A stretch of DNA of 64,000 nucleotides from Lysobacter sp. CFH 32150 (lineage in GTDB: Bacteria > Pseudomonadota > Gammaproteobacteria > Xanthomonadales > Xanthomonadaceae), in the NCBI RefSeq assembly GCF_022758295.1, contig NZ_JALDWJ010000003.1:1-64000 (forward strand). The letters are read 5' to 3'. The notes beneath the pieces are model-generated. The model saw only the letters and a list, made by a program, of their open reading frames with translations. It was not told where the DNA came from and did no database searches. Positions 1 through 9,057 of this stretch are shown piece after piece. Made by a program: the position numbers and the translations under genes. Within the stretch, counting starts at the first letter, position 1; every line of letters starts with the position of its first letter.

Positions 1-2
1 CG

Positions 3-1691
<1,689 letters not shown>

Positions 1692-1729
1692 TCCGCTGCG
1701 ATCGGTAACGGTTATTGCACTTGCAACAA

Positions 1730-1757
1730 GGCAACCCCGGTTCCGGCCGGGGTTGCC
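1730..1757 (+). terminator. Hairpin downstream of the M4 protease
   Basis: Perfect 11-bp inverted repeat (1730-1740 with 1747-1757, 6-nt loop) 39 nt after the stop codon. There is no clear T-run, so it may stabilise the mRNA rather than terminate on its own. Confidence 0.55.
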
Positions 1758-1883
1758 GCATGCAGATCCGCAACTGCGCAGCGCAAGGTGGCCAAGGAAT
1801 GCTCCTTAGTCACGACCACCGCGACGAACGTATCCGCATTATCCTGCGCCTGCCGACTACTCGGCCGCCATGGGATACCAACG

Positions 1884-2306
1884 ATGCAACAAGCGCTGCT
1901 ACATGTCGCGTTGCTTGTCCGCGACTACGACGAAGCGATCGCGTTCTTCACACAGAAGCTGCGCTTCACGTTGATCGAAGACAGCTACGTCCCCGAGCAG
2001 GACAAGCGTTGGGTCGTCGTGCGGCCTCCTGGCTCCACTGGCGCGAGCATCCTGCTTGCACGGCCGTCGAATGCAGAACAGCAGGTCTTCGTCGGCAACC
2101 AGACCGGTGGTCGCGTGACTTTCTTCCTGGCGACGGACGATTTCCGGCGTGACTACGAGGCGATGCGGGCGCAAGGCGTGCATTTCGTGCGCGCGCCGAA
2201 GACGGAAAGCTACGGCACGGTAGCGGTTTTCGAAGATCTGTACGGTAACTGGTGGGACCTGGTGGAGCTCTCTCCGGGGAAGCGGGCGCAATACCTGCCC
2301 GCATGA
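1884..2306 (+). CDS. VOC (glyoxalase/bleomycin-resistance fold) family protein
   Basis: Protein of 140 aa starting MQQALLHVALLVRDYDEAI, the usual first strand and helix of a single-module vicinal-oxygen-chelate protein. It ends with the family's VFEDLYGNWWDLVEL block, which holds the C-terminal metal-ligand Glu region. An upstream in-frame ATG at 1788 would add 32 residues without family features, so 1884 is preferred. VOC proteins are metal-dependent lyases, dioxygenases or resistance proteins; the substrate cannot be told. It converges on the diguanylate cyclase, with stops about 30 bp apart. Confidence 0.85.
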   Translation: MQQALLHVALLVRDYDEAIAFFTQKLRFTLIEDSYVPEQDKRWVVVRPPGSTGASILLARPSNAEQQVFVGNQTGGRVTFFLATDDFRRDYEAMRAQGVHFVRAPKTESYGTVAVFEDLYGNWWDLVELSPGKRAQYLPA

Positions 2307-2338
2307 GCGGACAAAGTCGGCGATTGCTTGCCCGGCGA

Positions 2339-4024
2339 TCACCCGGCGGGCGACGATTCCGGTAGTGCCTCGGCGTAGCCGACAACGCGATTGCGGCCGC
2401 GATCCTTGGCCCGGTACAGCGCTTCGTCGGCGGCGCGGAACAGCGCGTTCGGGGAGTCGATCCCGCCATCATCGGTCGAGGCCACGCCGATGCTGATGGT
2501 GACGGGCGAGTGGTCGCCGACGCGTTCCTGCACGGCCTGGCGGATCTGTTCGGCACGCGCCGCTGCTGCCGAAGCGTCGAGGCCCGGGAACAGCACGGCG
2601 AACTCCTCGCCACCGTAGCGTCCGACCATGTCGCGCCCGTCGACGCACTCGCGCAGCACGTCGGCGATCCTGCGCAGGACCTTGTCGCCGTAGGCGTGGC
2701 CGTGGCGGTCGTTGACCTGCTTGAAGTGGTCGACATCGGCCACCAGGAGCGCAATGGCGACATGACTCTTGCGGCGGCGGTCGAACTCCCGCTCCACGGT
2801 TTCGTCGAACGCACGCCGGTTCACCAGTTGGGTGAGCGCATCGGTGCGGCTCTGGTGGCTCAGTTCGCGCACGCGATGCGCCAGCGCCAGCGAGAGCAGC
2901 ATCATCTCGAGCAACGAGCCGATCTGGAACGCGTTCTGGGTGAGCGCGTTGTGCGGCAGCCAGCCGAAGGTCTTGCACATGTAGACCAGGACGCCGGCCA
3001 GCAGCACAGCCCACGCGATCATGAAATAGCGCGCGGACACCTGCCGTCGCAGCAGGCCGAGGATGCCCATCGCCAGAATGACCACGGTGGCGGCGAGCGT
3101 CAGGTAGGCCACCGGTGCGATGAGCACGCGGTAGGGCACCAGGAACGAGGCCAGCAGCGCCAGGATGGACAAGGCCTGCAGCGCACTCGCGGCGCGGTCC
3201 AGTCGCGGTGCCAGCCGCGGACCATCGAGGAAGCTGCGGGTAAACAGCAAGCCGAACGTCAGGGTCAGCGTCAGCATTACCAGCAGGCTGGTGTTGGCCC
3301 AGTCGGGATGATCGGGCCAGAGGAACTGGAAACTGAGCCCATCGTGGATGCCGAAGTACAAGCCGTAGCTGGTGGCATACAGCAGGTAGAAGAGGAACGG
3401 CCGGTCGCGTACCGCGAGGAAGATGAAGAGGTTGTAGAAGATCAGGACGAAGAAGCCGCCGAAGTACAACCCGAAGGCGAGTTGTTCCAGGCTCAGGCGC
3501 GACAGCAACGTGATCGGCCGATGCAGCGACAGCCCGATGTTCATGGCGCCATCGGTCTGCAGGCGCAGGTACAACGTCGTCTCGGACCGGGCCGGCAGCG
3601 TCAGTGGGAACAGGAAGTCGCGATGATCGATCGCGCGGGTGTCGAACGGCAGGCGGTCGCCGGTGGCGATGTGCGATGCGACGACGCCGTCGCGCACCAC
3701 CCACAGGTCGATCTTGTCGATCAGCGGGTAATCCTGGCGCAACACCAGTTCCCGTGGCGTGTCGGCGGAATTGCGCAGCGGCACCCGCACCCACCACGCG
3801 GATTCGGTGAAGCCGAAGCTGGTGCGTCCTCCCGGGGCAGGCGCGTAGCCCTGCGCGATTCGAGCTTCGTCGATGTCCATGGCGCGACCCGCGTCTTCCA
3901 GCAGGCTGATGTGCCCGTTGAGATCGAGTTGCTCCAGATCGCCCGCTTCGATCGTCGCCGCCTGCGCGGTCGACATCAGCCCCAGCGCCAGCAGCGCCGA
4001 ACCGAGCCAGTTCCCGATTGCCAT
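2339..4024 (-). CDS. 7TMR-DISM diguanylate cyclase (GGEEF)
   Basis: Membrane-bound enzyme predicted to make c-di-GMP from two GTP. The start at 4024 (MAIGNWLGSALLALGL) gives a signal peptide ending STAQA and 561 aa; a longer ATG at 4171 adds a non-conserved tail. Order: signal peptide (1-23), periplasmic 7TMR-DISMED2 sensor (about 25-165, with the WWVRVPL motif), 7TMR-DISM transmembrane block (about 180-380), GGDEF domain (about 400-555). The active site reads GRYGGEEFAVLF, so catalysis should be intact. No RxxD inhibitory site is obvious. It is divergent from the RoxA-like gene, with starts 138 bp apart. The periplasmic ligand is probably a sugar or other small molecule by family analogy. 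Confidence 0.92.
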   Translation of the reverse strand: MAIGNWLGSALLALGLMSTAQAATIEAGDLEQLDLNGHISLLEDAGRAMDIDEARIAQGYAPAPGGRTSFGFTESAWWVRVPLRNSADTPRELVLRQDYPLIDKIDLWVVRDGVVASHIATGDRLPFDTRAIDHRDFLFPLTLPARSETTLYLRLQTDGAMNIGLSLHRPITLLSRLSLEQLAFGLYFGGFFVLIFYNLFIFLAVRDRPFLFYLLYATSYGLYFGIHDGLSFQFLWPDHPDWANTSLLVMLTLTLTFGLLFTRSFLDGPRLAPRLDRAASALQALSILALLASFLVPYRVLIAPVAYLTLAATVVILAMGILGLLRRQVSARYFMIAWAVLLAGVLVYMCKTFGWLPHNALTQNAFQIGSLLEMMLLSLALAHRVRELSHQSRTDALTQLVNRRAFDETVEREFDRRRKSHVAIALLVADVDHFKQVNDRHGHAYGDKVLRRIADVLRECVDGRDMVGRYGGEEFAVLFPGLDASAAAARAEQIRQAVQERVGDHSPVTISIGVASTDDGGIDSPNALFRAADEALYRAKDRGRNRVVGYAEALPESSPAG

Positions 4025-4161
4025 CCGCCCCCCTGCTGCAGATGCCGCCGGTGTGTCCGACGCTTCGTGCCGTCGCGTGCAAGCACCGCGTCCGGACGCC
4101 GAATCTTCCCACAGCGGGTCTGGCATGCAAAATGCGTCAGGGAACCGTAGGGGGAAGGGGC

Positions 4162-5799
4162 ATGCGGGCAATGGAATGGTGTCTGGCTGCGACGCTCGCC
4201 GTGGTCCTGGCGGGTTGCGGGCGCACGCCCGATCCGATCGCAGATGGCGAAACCGTGCCGGGTGCGCCGCAGGCGGTGAACCTGGCGCAAGGCTGGAGCC
4301 GCGAAGTGCAGGACCAGGTGTGGTTCGCTTCCTTCGGTTCGCGCCTGTTGCCGTATCGCTGGCTGCTGCACCTGGAGGTCGCCGGCGACACCAAGCGCTT
4401 CGCCGACGCCGCGCATCTGGCCACGCTGGGTTTCCTGACGCAGGCGCGCACGACGCATAACCCGGATGGATTGCCGGTAGGGTTCACGCGCGAGCCCGGC
4501 AAGGATGGCGAGACGTGGGCGGGCCTAGGCTGTGCCGCCTGCCACACAGGCGAGGTGCGTCATCGCGGTCAGCGCATCCGCATCGACGGCGGCCAGGGAC
4601 TGCTCGACTTCACCGCTTTCGAGGGCGCGCTGATCGACAGCCTGAGCGCGACTGCAAGCGACGATGCGAAATTCGCACGCTTCGCCGATGGCCTCGGCAC
4701 GCCGCAGGCGCAACGCACCGAGTTGCGCGACGCCCTCATCGCGCGCGCCGAAGCGCTCGACGTGCGACATCGCATGAACGCCACCGACGTCGCCTACGGC
4801 GCCGGCCGGCTCGATGCCTTCGGTCAGATCTTCAATGCGGTCGCAGTGGATTTCCTCGGCGTACCGGAGAACCGGCGTGCGCCTGACGCGCCGGTGAGTT
4901 TCCCGGTGCTGTGGACGGCGCCGCACCTGGACCTGGTGCAATGGAACGGCTCGGCGCCGAATGCCGGGCCAGGGCCGCTGTTCCAGAACCTCACGACGGC
5001 GCTGGCGGTGTACGGCCACGCCGATGTGGCTGGTCACGACGCGACTGGTTATCCGTCCAGCATCAACTTCGACCAGTTGGGCCGCATCCAGGCGTGGATG
5101 TACGCGTTGACTGCGCCGCAATGGCCCGAGTCGATGCTGGGCAAGCTCGACCAGGCACGCATCGCGCGCGGCGCGGCGTTGTACGACGCGCAATGCGGCG
5201 CCTGCCACACGCGCATCGATGCACGCGATCCCGCGCGCGCGCCGAAGGCGGTACTGACGCCGCTGGCCGAGATCGGCACCGACCCGCGGATGGTGCGCAA
5301 TTTCCTCGATGCGCGAGCGAAGACGGGACCGTTGCAAGGGCGCCGGCAGGCGGTGCTGGCCGGCGAGCGATTCGGCGCGGAAGCCAACACCATCGATCTC
5401 GTGGTGCATGTCGCGATCGGTGCGGCGTTGCGCCATCCGCTGGCAACGGTGCGCGATGCCGCGGTCGGTTACCACCCGGTGCTCAAGGCGGCGATCGATC
5501 AACATCCCGACTACTACAAAGCGCGCCCGCTGGACGGGGTGTGGGCGTCGGCGCCGTACCTGCACAACGGCTCGGTGCCGACGCTCGCGGACTTGCTGCG
5601 ACCGGCAGCGGCGCGTCCGGCGCGTTTCCGCGTCGGCAGCGGCGAATTCGATCCAGACACGGTGGGACTGGCCGCGACGGAGGACGGCAGCGTGTTCGAC
5701 ACCCGCCTGCCCGGCAACGGCAATGGCGGTCACGACTACGGCACGGCGTTGTCCGATGCGGACCGGCGCGATCTGCTGGAATTCCTCAAGTCGCTTTAG
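4162..5799 (+). CDS. RoxA-like dihaem c-type cytochrome lipoprotein
   Basis: Protein of 545 aa in the dihaem cytochrome family that includes rubber oxygenase RoxA and MauG/CcpA relatives. The start at 4162 is set by a GGGGAAGGGG ribosome site. The N-terminus has a lipobox (VVLAGC), so the protein is probably a periplasmic lipoprotein. Covalent haem sites are C124AACH and C345GACH. The family signature APYLHNGSVPTL lies near 470, followed by the beta-rich C-terminus. RoxA relatives cleave polyisoprene or other hydrophobic chains with O2, but the substrate here is unknown. The last codons (EFLKSL, stop) recur in decayed form at 6987-7007. A second RoxA-like gene lies about 3.3 kb downstream in the opposite orientation. 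Confidence 0.85.
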   Translation: MRAMEWCLAATLAVVLAGCGRTPDPIADGETVPGAPQAVNLAQGWSREVQDQVWFASFGSRLLPYRWLLHLEVAGDTKRFADAAHLATLGFLTQARTTHNPDGLPVGFTREPGKDGETWAGLGCAACHTGEVRHRGQRIRIDGGQGLLDFTAFEGALIDSLSATASDDAKFARFADGLGTPQAQRTELRDALIARAEALDVRHRMNATDVAYGAGRLDAFGQIFNAVAVDFLGVPENRRAPDAPVSFPVLWTAPHLDLVQWNGSAPNAGPGPLFQNLTTALAVYGHADVAGHDATGYPSSINFDQLGRIQAWMYALTAPQWPESMLGKLDQARIARGAALYDAQCGACHTRIDARDPARAPKAVLTPLAEIGTDPRMVRNFLDARAKTGPLQGRRQAVLAGERFGAEANTIDLVVHVAIGAALRHPLATVRDAAVGYHPVLKAAIDQHPDYYKARPLDGVWASAPYLHNGSVPTLADLLRPAAARPARFRVGSGEFDPDTVGLAATEDGSVFDTRLPGNGNGGHDYGTALSDADRRDLLEFLKSL

Positions 5800-5817
5800 T
5801 GATGGATTTGCAGAATT

Positions 5818-5854
5818 CCCCAACTGCGTTTGGAATGACAATTCCGAGTTGGCC
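5818..5854 (+). repeat. Short attC-like folding site 1
   Basis: Imperfect palindrome with R''-like CCCCAAC (5818-5824) and R'-like GTTGGCC (5848-5854) around a nested stem GGAAT/ATTCC (5832-5836 with 5841-5845). Its right end (ATTCCGAG then GTTGGCC) matches the right end of the clear attC at 6369-6427 (ATTCCGAGC then GTTAGCC). It would form the left boundary of the first cassette. Confidence 0.45.
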
Positions 5855-5872
5855 CCTTTTGGACAGATATCG

Positions 5873-6361
5873 ATGATTCGACAGATTCTTATAGTCACAC
5901 TCCTGCTTGGTCTCATTACTCCCATGCAAAGCACCGCCACCTCATCCGATAAACACTTGCGTAAGAAGGCGGTGCTTAGCCTTTTGGCTGCCAAGCAAAT
6001 AGCGGCAGCTGCCGAGGCTGAGGCAGATCGCAACAACTGGAAAGTCTCCATCGCTATCGTTGATGATTCTGGGCGTTTGCTTTATTTCCTTCGCATGGAC
6101 GAGACGACTAATTCCAGTGTCGACATTGCGATTGCCAAGGCACAACACGCCGCCAACTTTCAGCGGGACACGGGCTTCCACCAGGGGCTGTTGGAAAATG
6201 GGAACAACGTGGTGCTGGCATTACCTGCAGGCATGCCTATCGCGGGAGGTATTCGGCTCTTGGACGACGGCAAGGTGATCGGTGGCATTGGCGTTTCAGG
6301 TGTTCAAGCACCTGAAGACGCTCAAGTTGCAAAAGCAGGTGCAGACTGGCTTGCAGAGTGA
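5873..6361 (+). CDS. HbpS/GlcG family (DUF336) exported protein
   Basis: Protein of 162 aa with an N-terminal signal peptide (MIRQILIVTLLLGLITP, cleavage probably after the Thr/Ser-rich stretch). The rest is a single GlcG/HbpS domain: SIAIVDDSGRLLYFLRMD, then KAQHAANF, GMPIAGGIRLL and GGIGVSGVQAPEDAQVAKAG. Family members bind haem or small ligands, or act as extracytoplasmic stress sensors; the ligand here is unknown. Codon use is more AT-rich than in flanking genes. It is the first gene of the putative cassette pair, and its stop lies 8 bp before a 59-bp attC-like site. Confidence 0.85.
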   Translation: MIRQILIVTLLLGLITPMQSTATSSDKHLRKKAVLSLLAAKQIAAAAEAEADRNNWKVSIAIVDDSGRLLYFLRMDETTNSSVDIAIAKAQHAANFQRDTGFHQGLLENGNNVVLALPAGMPIAGGIRLLDDGKVIGGIGVSGVQAPEDAQVAKAGADWLAE

Positions 6362-6368
6362 CGAAGAT

Positions 6369-6427
6369 GGCCAACTCAAGCCGAAGCCGCTTCGCGGCTC
6401 GCCTCGGCTCGATTCCGAGCGTTAGCC
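6369..6427 (+). repeat. attC (59-base element)-like site 2
   Basis: A 59-bp imperfect palindrome. R'' GGCCAAC (6369-6375) pairs with R' GTTAGCC (6421-6427) with one mismatch. The arm TCAAGCCGA (6376-6384) pairs with TCGGCTCGA (6404-6412) with one wobble. The inner stem AGCCGC/GCGGCT (6385-6390, 6394-6399) closes a TTC loop. Position, length and fold match integron attC sites. It separates the two cassette genes. Confidence 0.7.
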
Positions 6428-6447
6428 TCCAATATTAGGAGTGACGC

Positions 6448-6951
6448 ATGCGCAGTGAAGACCTACGGGCTCAGCAGGCTCCTCTGAAGGAAAAGTATCG
6501 TGTCGCGCCTGATGCAGCGCTGATTACGCTGCATGCGGAAGGTCGGCTTGGTGAAGGCGTTGCCTGCAGCGTGGACACTGGAAGGGCCTTGGTCGAAGCA
6601 GGCCTTCACCCGGCCACGGGCGGCACCGGCGTTCAAGCATGCTCGGGAGACCTGCTGCTGCAGGCCCTGGTTGCATGTGCCGGGGTCACTTTGTCCGCCG
6701 TGGCTACCGCATTGGATATCCCCATCCAAAGTGCCTGGCTCCGTGCGGAGGGCGACCTTGATTTTCGAGGAACGCTGGGCATGTCCAAGGAAGTTCCTGT
6801 TGGCTTCAGCGAAATTCGTTTGCAATTCAATCTCGAGAGCACTGCACCACAAGAGCAGATAACAAAACTCATCGAGCTCACTGAGCGCTACTGTGTCGTG
6901 CTTCAAACGTTGCGTTCACCCGTGAACGTCATCACCACGGTTGGCGGGTGA
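6448..6951 (+). CDS. OsmC/Ohr-like family protein
   Basis: Protein of 167 aa with an OsmC-like fold. The first reactive-Cys region is LLQALVACAGVTLSAVA, and the second is ERYCVVLQTL near residue 150, the usual peroxidatic/resolving Cys arrangement. OsmC proteins reduce organic hydroperoxides, though some members have other roles. It begins about 20 bp after the attC-like site with a ribosome site (TTAGGAGTGACGC) and is the second gene of the putative cassette block. AT-richer codon use separates it from neighbouring genes. It is cytoplasmic, with no signal peptide. Confidence 0.82.
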   Translation: MRSEDLRAQQAPLKEKYRVAPDAALITLHAEGRLGEGVACSVDTGRALVEAGLHPATGGTGVQACSGDLLLQALVACAGVTLSAVATALDIPIQSAWLRAEGDLDFRGTLGMSKEVPVGFSEIRLQFNLESTAPQEQITKLIELTERYCVVLQTLRSPVNVITTVGG

Positions 6952-6952
6952 C

Positions 6953-6987
6953 AGTTCATTCAAGCGGACGCCGCTTCGCGGCTCTGC
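6953..6987 (+). repeat. Truncated attC-like site 3
   Basis: The left half matches the common Xanthomonas attC type: GTTCATTCAAGC, then a GCCGC/GCGGC stem (6970-6974 with 6978-6982) around TTC. The expected right arm and GTTRGGC core are missing. Sequence resembling the end of the RoxA-like gene starts instead. It lies directly after the OsmC-like stop. Confidence 0.55.
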
Positions 6988-7007
6988 AATTCCTCAGATC
7001 GCTTTAG
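6987..7007 (+). pseudogene. Decayed second copy of a RoxA-like gene 3' end
   Basis: The plus strand reads QFLRSL then TAG, against EFLKSL-TAG at the end of the RoxA-like gene (5779-5799). Bases 6988-7007 match 5780-5799 at 18 of 20 positions. On the minus strand the same bases encode the last residues of the patatin-like protein. It marks the right junction of the cassette block. Confidence 0.5.
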
Positions 7008-9057
7008 GGTCCGACGCCTGCCGCAACTGCTCGAACCACTGCGCGATACCCGCCGGCGGGGTGCTGCCCAGCATCCGTCCGACGATCTCGCGGCCCAATA
7101 CGCGATAGGCCTCGAATTCCGATTCGCAGAAGAACTGGTTCGCGGTCGACTGATTGGGAAAGTCCGGATTCGCGCGGGCGTAGGCGTACAGGTCGGCCGA
7201 AGCGCTTTCTATCAGCATCGGCTTGATGTACAGGATCTGCCCGTGCGAACCGTCGGCATAGCGCACGTCACCGAGCAGATAGGGGCGACGCGCATGCCCA
7301 GAAGCGCGTTCGGCGACCAGTGCATCCGCGCTGAGCGCGACCTCGGCGCCGAAATCCACGCGCACGCGCTCGATCGCACGGCCCAGGTCCGCCAGCAGCA
7401 ACTCCGGATCCGCGCCGGCGTCGCAAACCACGATGTGGCGCACTTGTCGCCGGACCAGTTCGTACAGCCCGAGGTTTTCGAAGTGGCCGCCATCGGAGAG
7501 GTGGATACGGGCGTGGCGTTCATCCAGCCCGATCCCGAGCATCTCGCGCCCGATCAGGATCCACCACCACGGCAACGGCCAGTGCGCGCGTGAACGACGC
7601 GCAGGATTCTCGGCCCAATAGCCCAGGCGCACGTTGAGCAGTGCCAGCAGCGAGGACACCGCGCGCGAACTGGTGACGTAGGTGTTCGGGTCGATCGCGG
7701 CACCGGAGATGGTGAACGCGGTCGAAAGCGCCATCGTGCCGGCCGAATAATCCGTCGGGCTTCCGAATCCGGTCGCGGTGGAGCCGCAGTACAGCGGCGA
7801 GAAGAAGAAACTGGCGCCTTCGCGGCTGCGATTCTTCTCGTCCGGCGATGACGTGGTGTTGAGCGTGGTGTTGACCAGATGAAACGGCGCACCAGTGCGC
7901 GGATCGATCTGATCGAGTTTGAACTGCGCCGGAGGTACGGCTTCCGCACCAACGACGGGCGGCATGAAGCTTTCGCTGAGCCGGGCGCGGTAATAGGCGT
8001 TCATCGAGATGCTGTTGATGTTGCACATGAACGCCAGCAACAGCGAAAGCGCGACGGCGCCCGCAAACCATGGCGTGCGCACGATGCCCACGTGTTCGGA
8101 CAAGTGGTACGCGTACACGAGCAGGCCGTAGACGATCAGTGCCAGCCCCAGCATCGCCAGTTGCCGGCGCCACGGGCTGAATCCACGACTGCCCGTCAAC
8201 AACGCGGCCACACCGGACACCACTGGCGTCAGGTACACCAGGTGTCGACTGAGTGCGTGCATCAACGCGGATTCGAATCGCGTCGCAAGGAGTTCGCCAA
8301 AGGTATGCACCACCGGGATCAGGCCTACCGCGAGCAGGGCCACGCCGATGCCGAGCTGCCGTCCCATCAGCACGCGCAGGTTGTCGACCAGACGCATCGG
8401 GCTGAGTTCGCGTCTGCCGGCTACCAGCGCGAACGCGATGGCCGTCAGCGGAAACGCCACCAGCGACGCGACGCCGGCGCCCAGCAGCAACAGGTAACCG
8501 TGGTGGTCGCGGATCTGGCCCACGTCCGGCACCGTGAGCCAGTCCGGCCAGGTCAGGGGCAACCAACCCAGGGTCATGCCGTAGACCGCCAGCACGATCA
8601 CCGGGCCGAGCACCAGCAGGTTGAGGAAGGTAGCGGCGAGGATCGACGCCAGCAACGTCGACGTCGAATAGCCACGCGCGGCGACGAGATAGCGTCCGTG
8701 CCGACGCAACCAGTCCACGACTTTGCCACCGTCACGCAGTGGGCTTTCGAACAGGCGCGGGGTCGATGCCGGCAGCAGCGCCCGCAACCACGAATAGCAC
8801 GCGGCGATGTAGCCGCCGCCGGACACAGACGATAGATAGTCGACGTGACGCATCATCCCGGCCGCATCGAGCGCTTCGAGCACGCCGAGGTTGAACGTCG
8901 CCGAACGGATGCCGCCACCGGAGAACGCCAAGCCGACGGTGTCCGCGTCCGCGGGAATCTCCGCCGCCACACGACGCTGCGCAAGCCAGGCGGCTTCCGC
9001 CGTTTCGACAGTGGAGAACGCGTCGGTGCAACCAGCCGGATCGAAGTTCGCGCTCAT
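6994..9057 (-). CDS. Patatin-like phospholipase with central membrane segments
   Basis: Protein of 687 aa; the start at 9057 overlaps the upstream cytochrome stop by 4 bases (ATGA). The patatin parts are split by membrane segments. The oxyanion motif SGGGIRSATF is at 46-55, the nucleophile Ser79 lies in SSVSGGG, and the catalytic Asp522 in SDGGHFENLG. Between them (about 150-370) are several hydrophobic helices. Patatin enzymes hydrolyse lipid acyl esters. Coupling to a RoxA-like haem enzyme suggests joint work on a hydrophobic substrate or on membrane lipids, but that is inference. The last residues (DPKAI) are read from the antisense of the RoxA 3'-end remnant, so its C-terminus may have been remodelled. 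Confidence 0.88.
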   Translation of the reverse strand: MSANFDPAGCTDAFSTVETAEAAWLAQRRVAAEIPADADTVGLAFSGGGIRSATFNLGVLEALDAAGMMRHVDYLSSVSGGGYIAACYSWLRALLPASTPRLFESPLRDGGKVVDWLRRHGRYLVAARGYSTSTLLASILAATFLNLLVLGPVIVLAVYGMTLGWLPLTWPDWLTVPDVGQIRDHHGYLLLLGAGVASLVAFPLTAIAFALVAGRRELSPMRLVDNLRVLMGRQLGIGVALLAVGLIPVVHTFGELLATRFESALMHALSRHLVYLTPVVSGVAALLTGSRGFSPWRRQLAMLGLALIVYGLLVYAYHLSEHVGIVRTPWFAGAVALSLLLAFMCNINSISMNAYYRARLSESFMPPVVGAEAVPPAQFKLDQIDPRTGAPFHLVNTTLNTTSSPDEKNRSREGASFFFSPLYCGSTATGFGSPTDYSAGTMALSTAFTISGAAIDPNTYVTSSRAVSSLLALLNVRLGYWAENPARRSRAHWPLPWWWILIGREMLGIGLDERHARIHLSDGGHFENLGLYELVRRQVRHIVVCDAGADPELLLADLGRAIERVRVDFGAEVALSADALVAERASGHARRPYLLGDVRYADGSHGQILYIKPMLIESASADLYAYARANPDFPNQSTANQFFCESEFEAYRVLGREIVGRMLGSTPPAGIAQWFEQLRQASDPKAI

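Larger units (their letters stand above)
5818..6987 (+). mobile_element. Two-gene integron-type cassette block (no integrase in window)
   Basis: Two genes with visibly lower GC than their neighbours, in one orientation, each followed closely by a folding attC-like site. They sit between the 3' end of a RoxA-like gene and a decayed second copy of that 3' end. Chromosomal integron cassettes are common in Xanthomonadaceae. No IntI-type integrase is seen, so this fits an isolated attC cluster. Boundaries are inferred from the core-like GTTRGCC motifs. Confidence 0.6.

Noticed and set aside
1788-1883. N-terminal extension of the first VOC gene
   Set aside because: The 32 extra residues lack family similarity and VOC domains start right at the second ATG.
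2510-4150. Long plus-strand frame opposite the 7TM-DISM cyclase
   Set aside because: Composition is Gln/Arg/Ala/His-rich with no domain; it is the high-GC antisense shadow of a clearly coded membrane cyclase.
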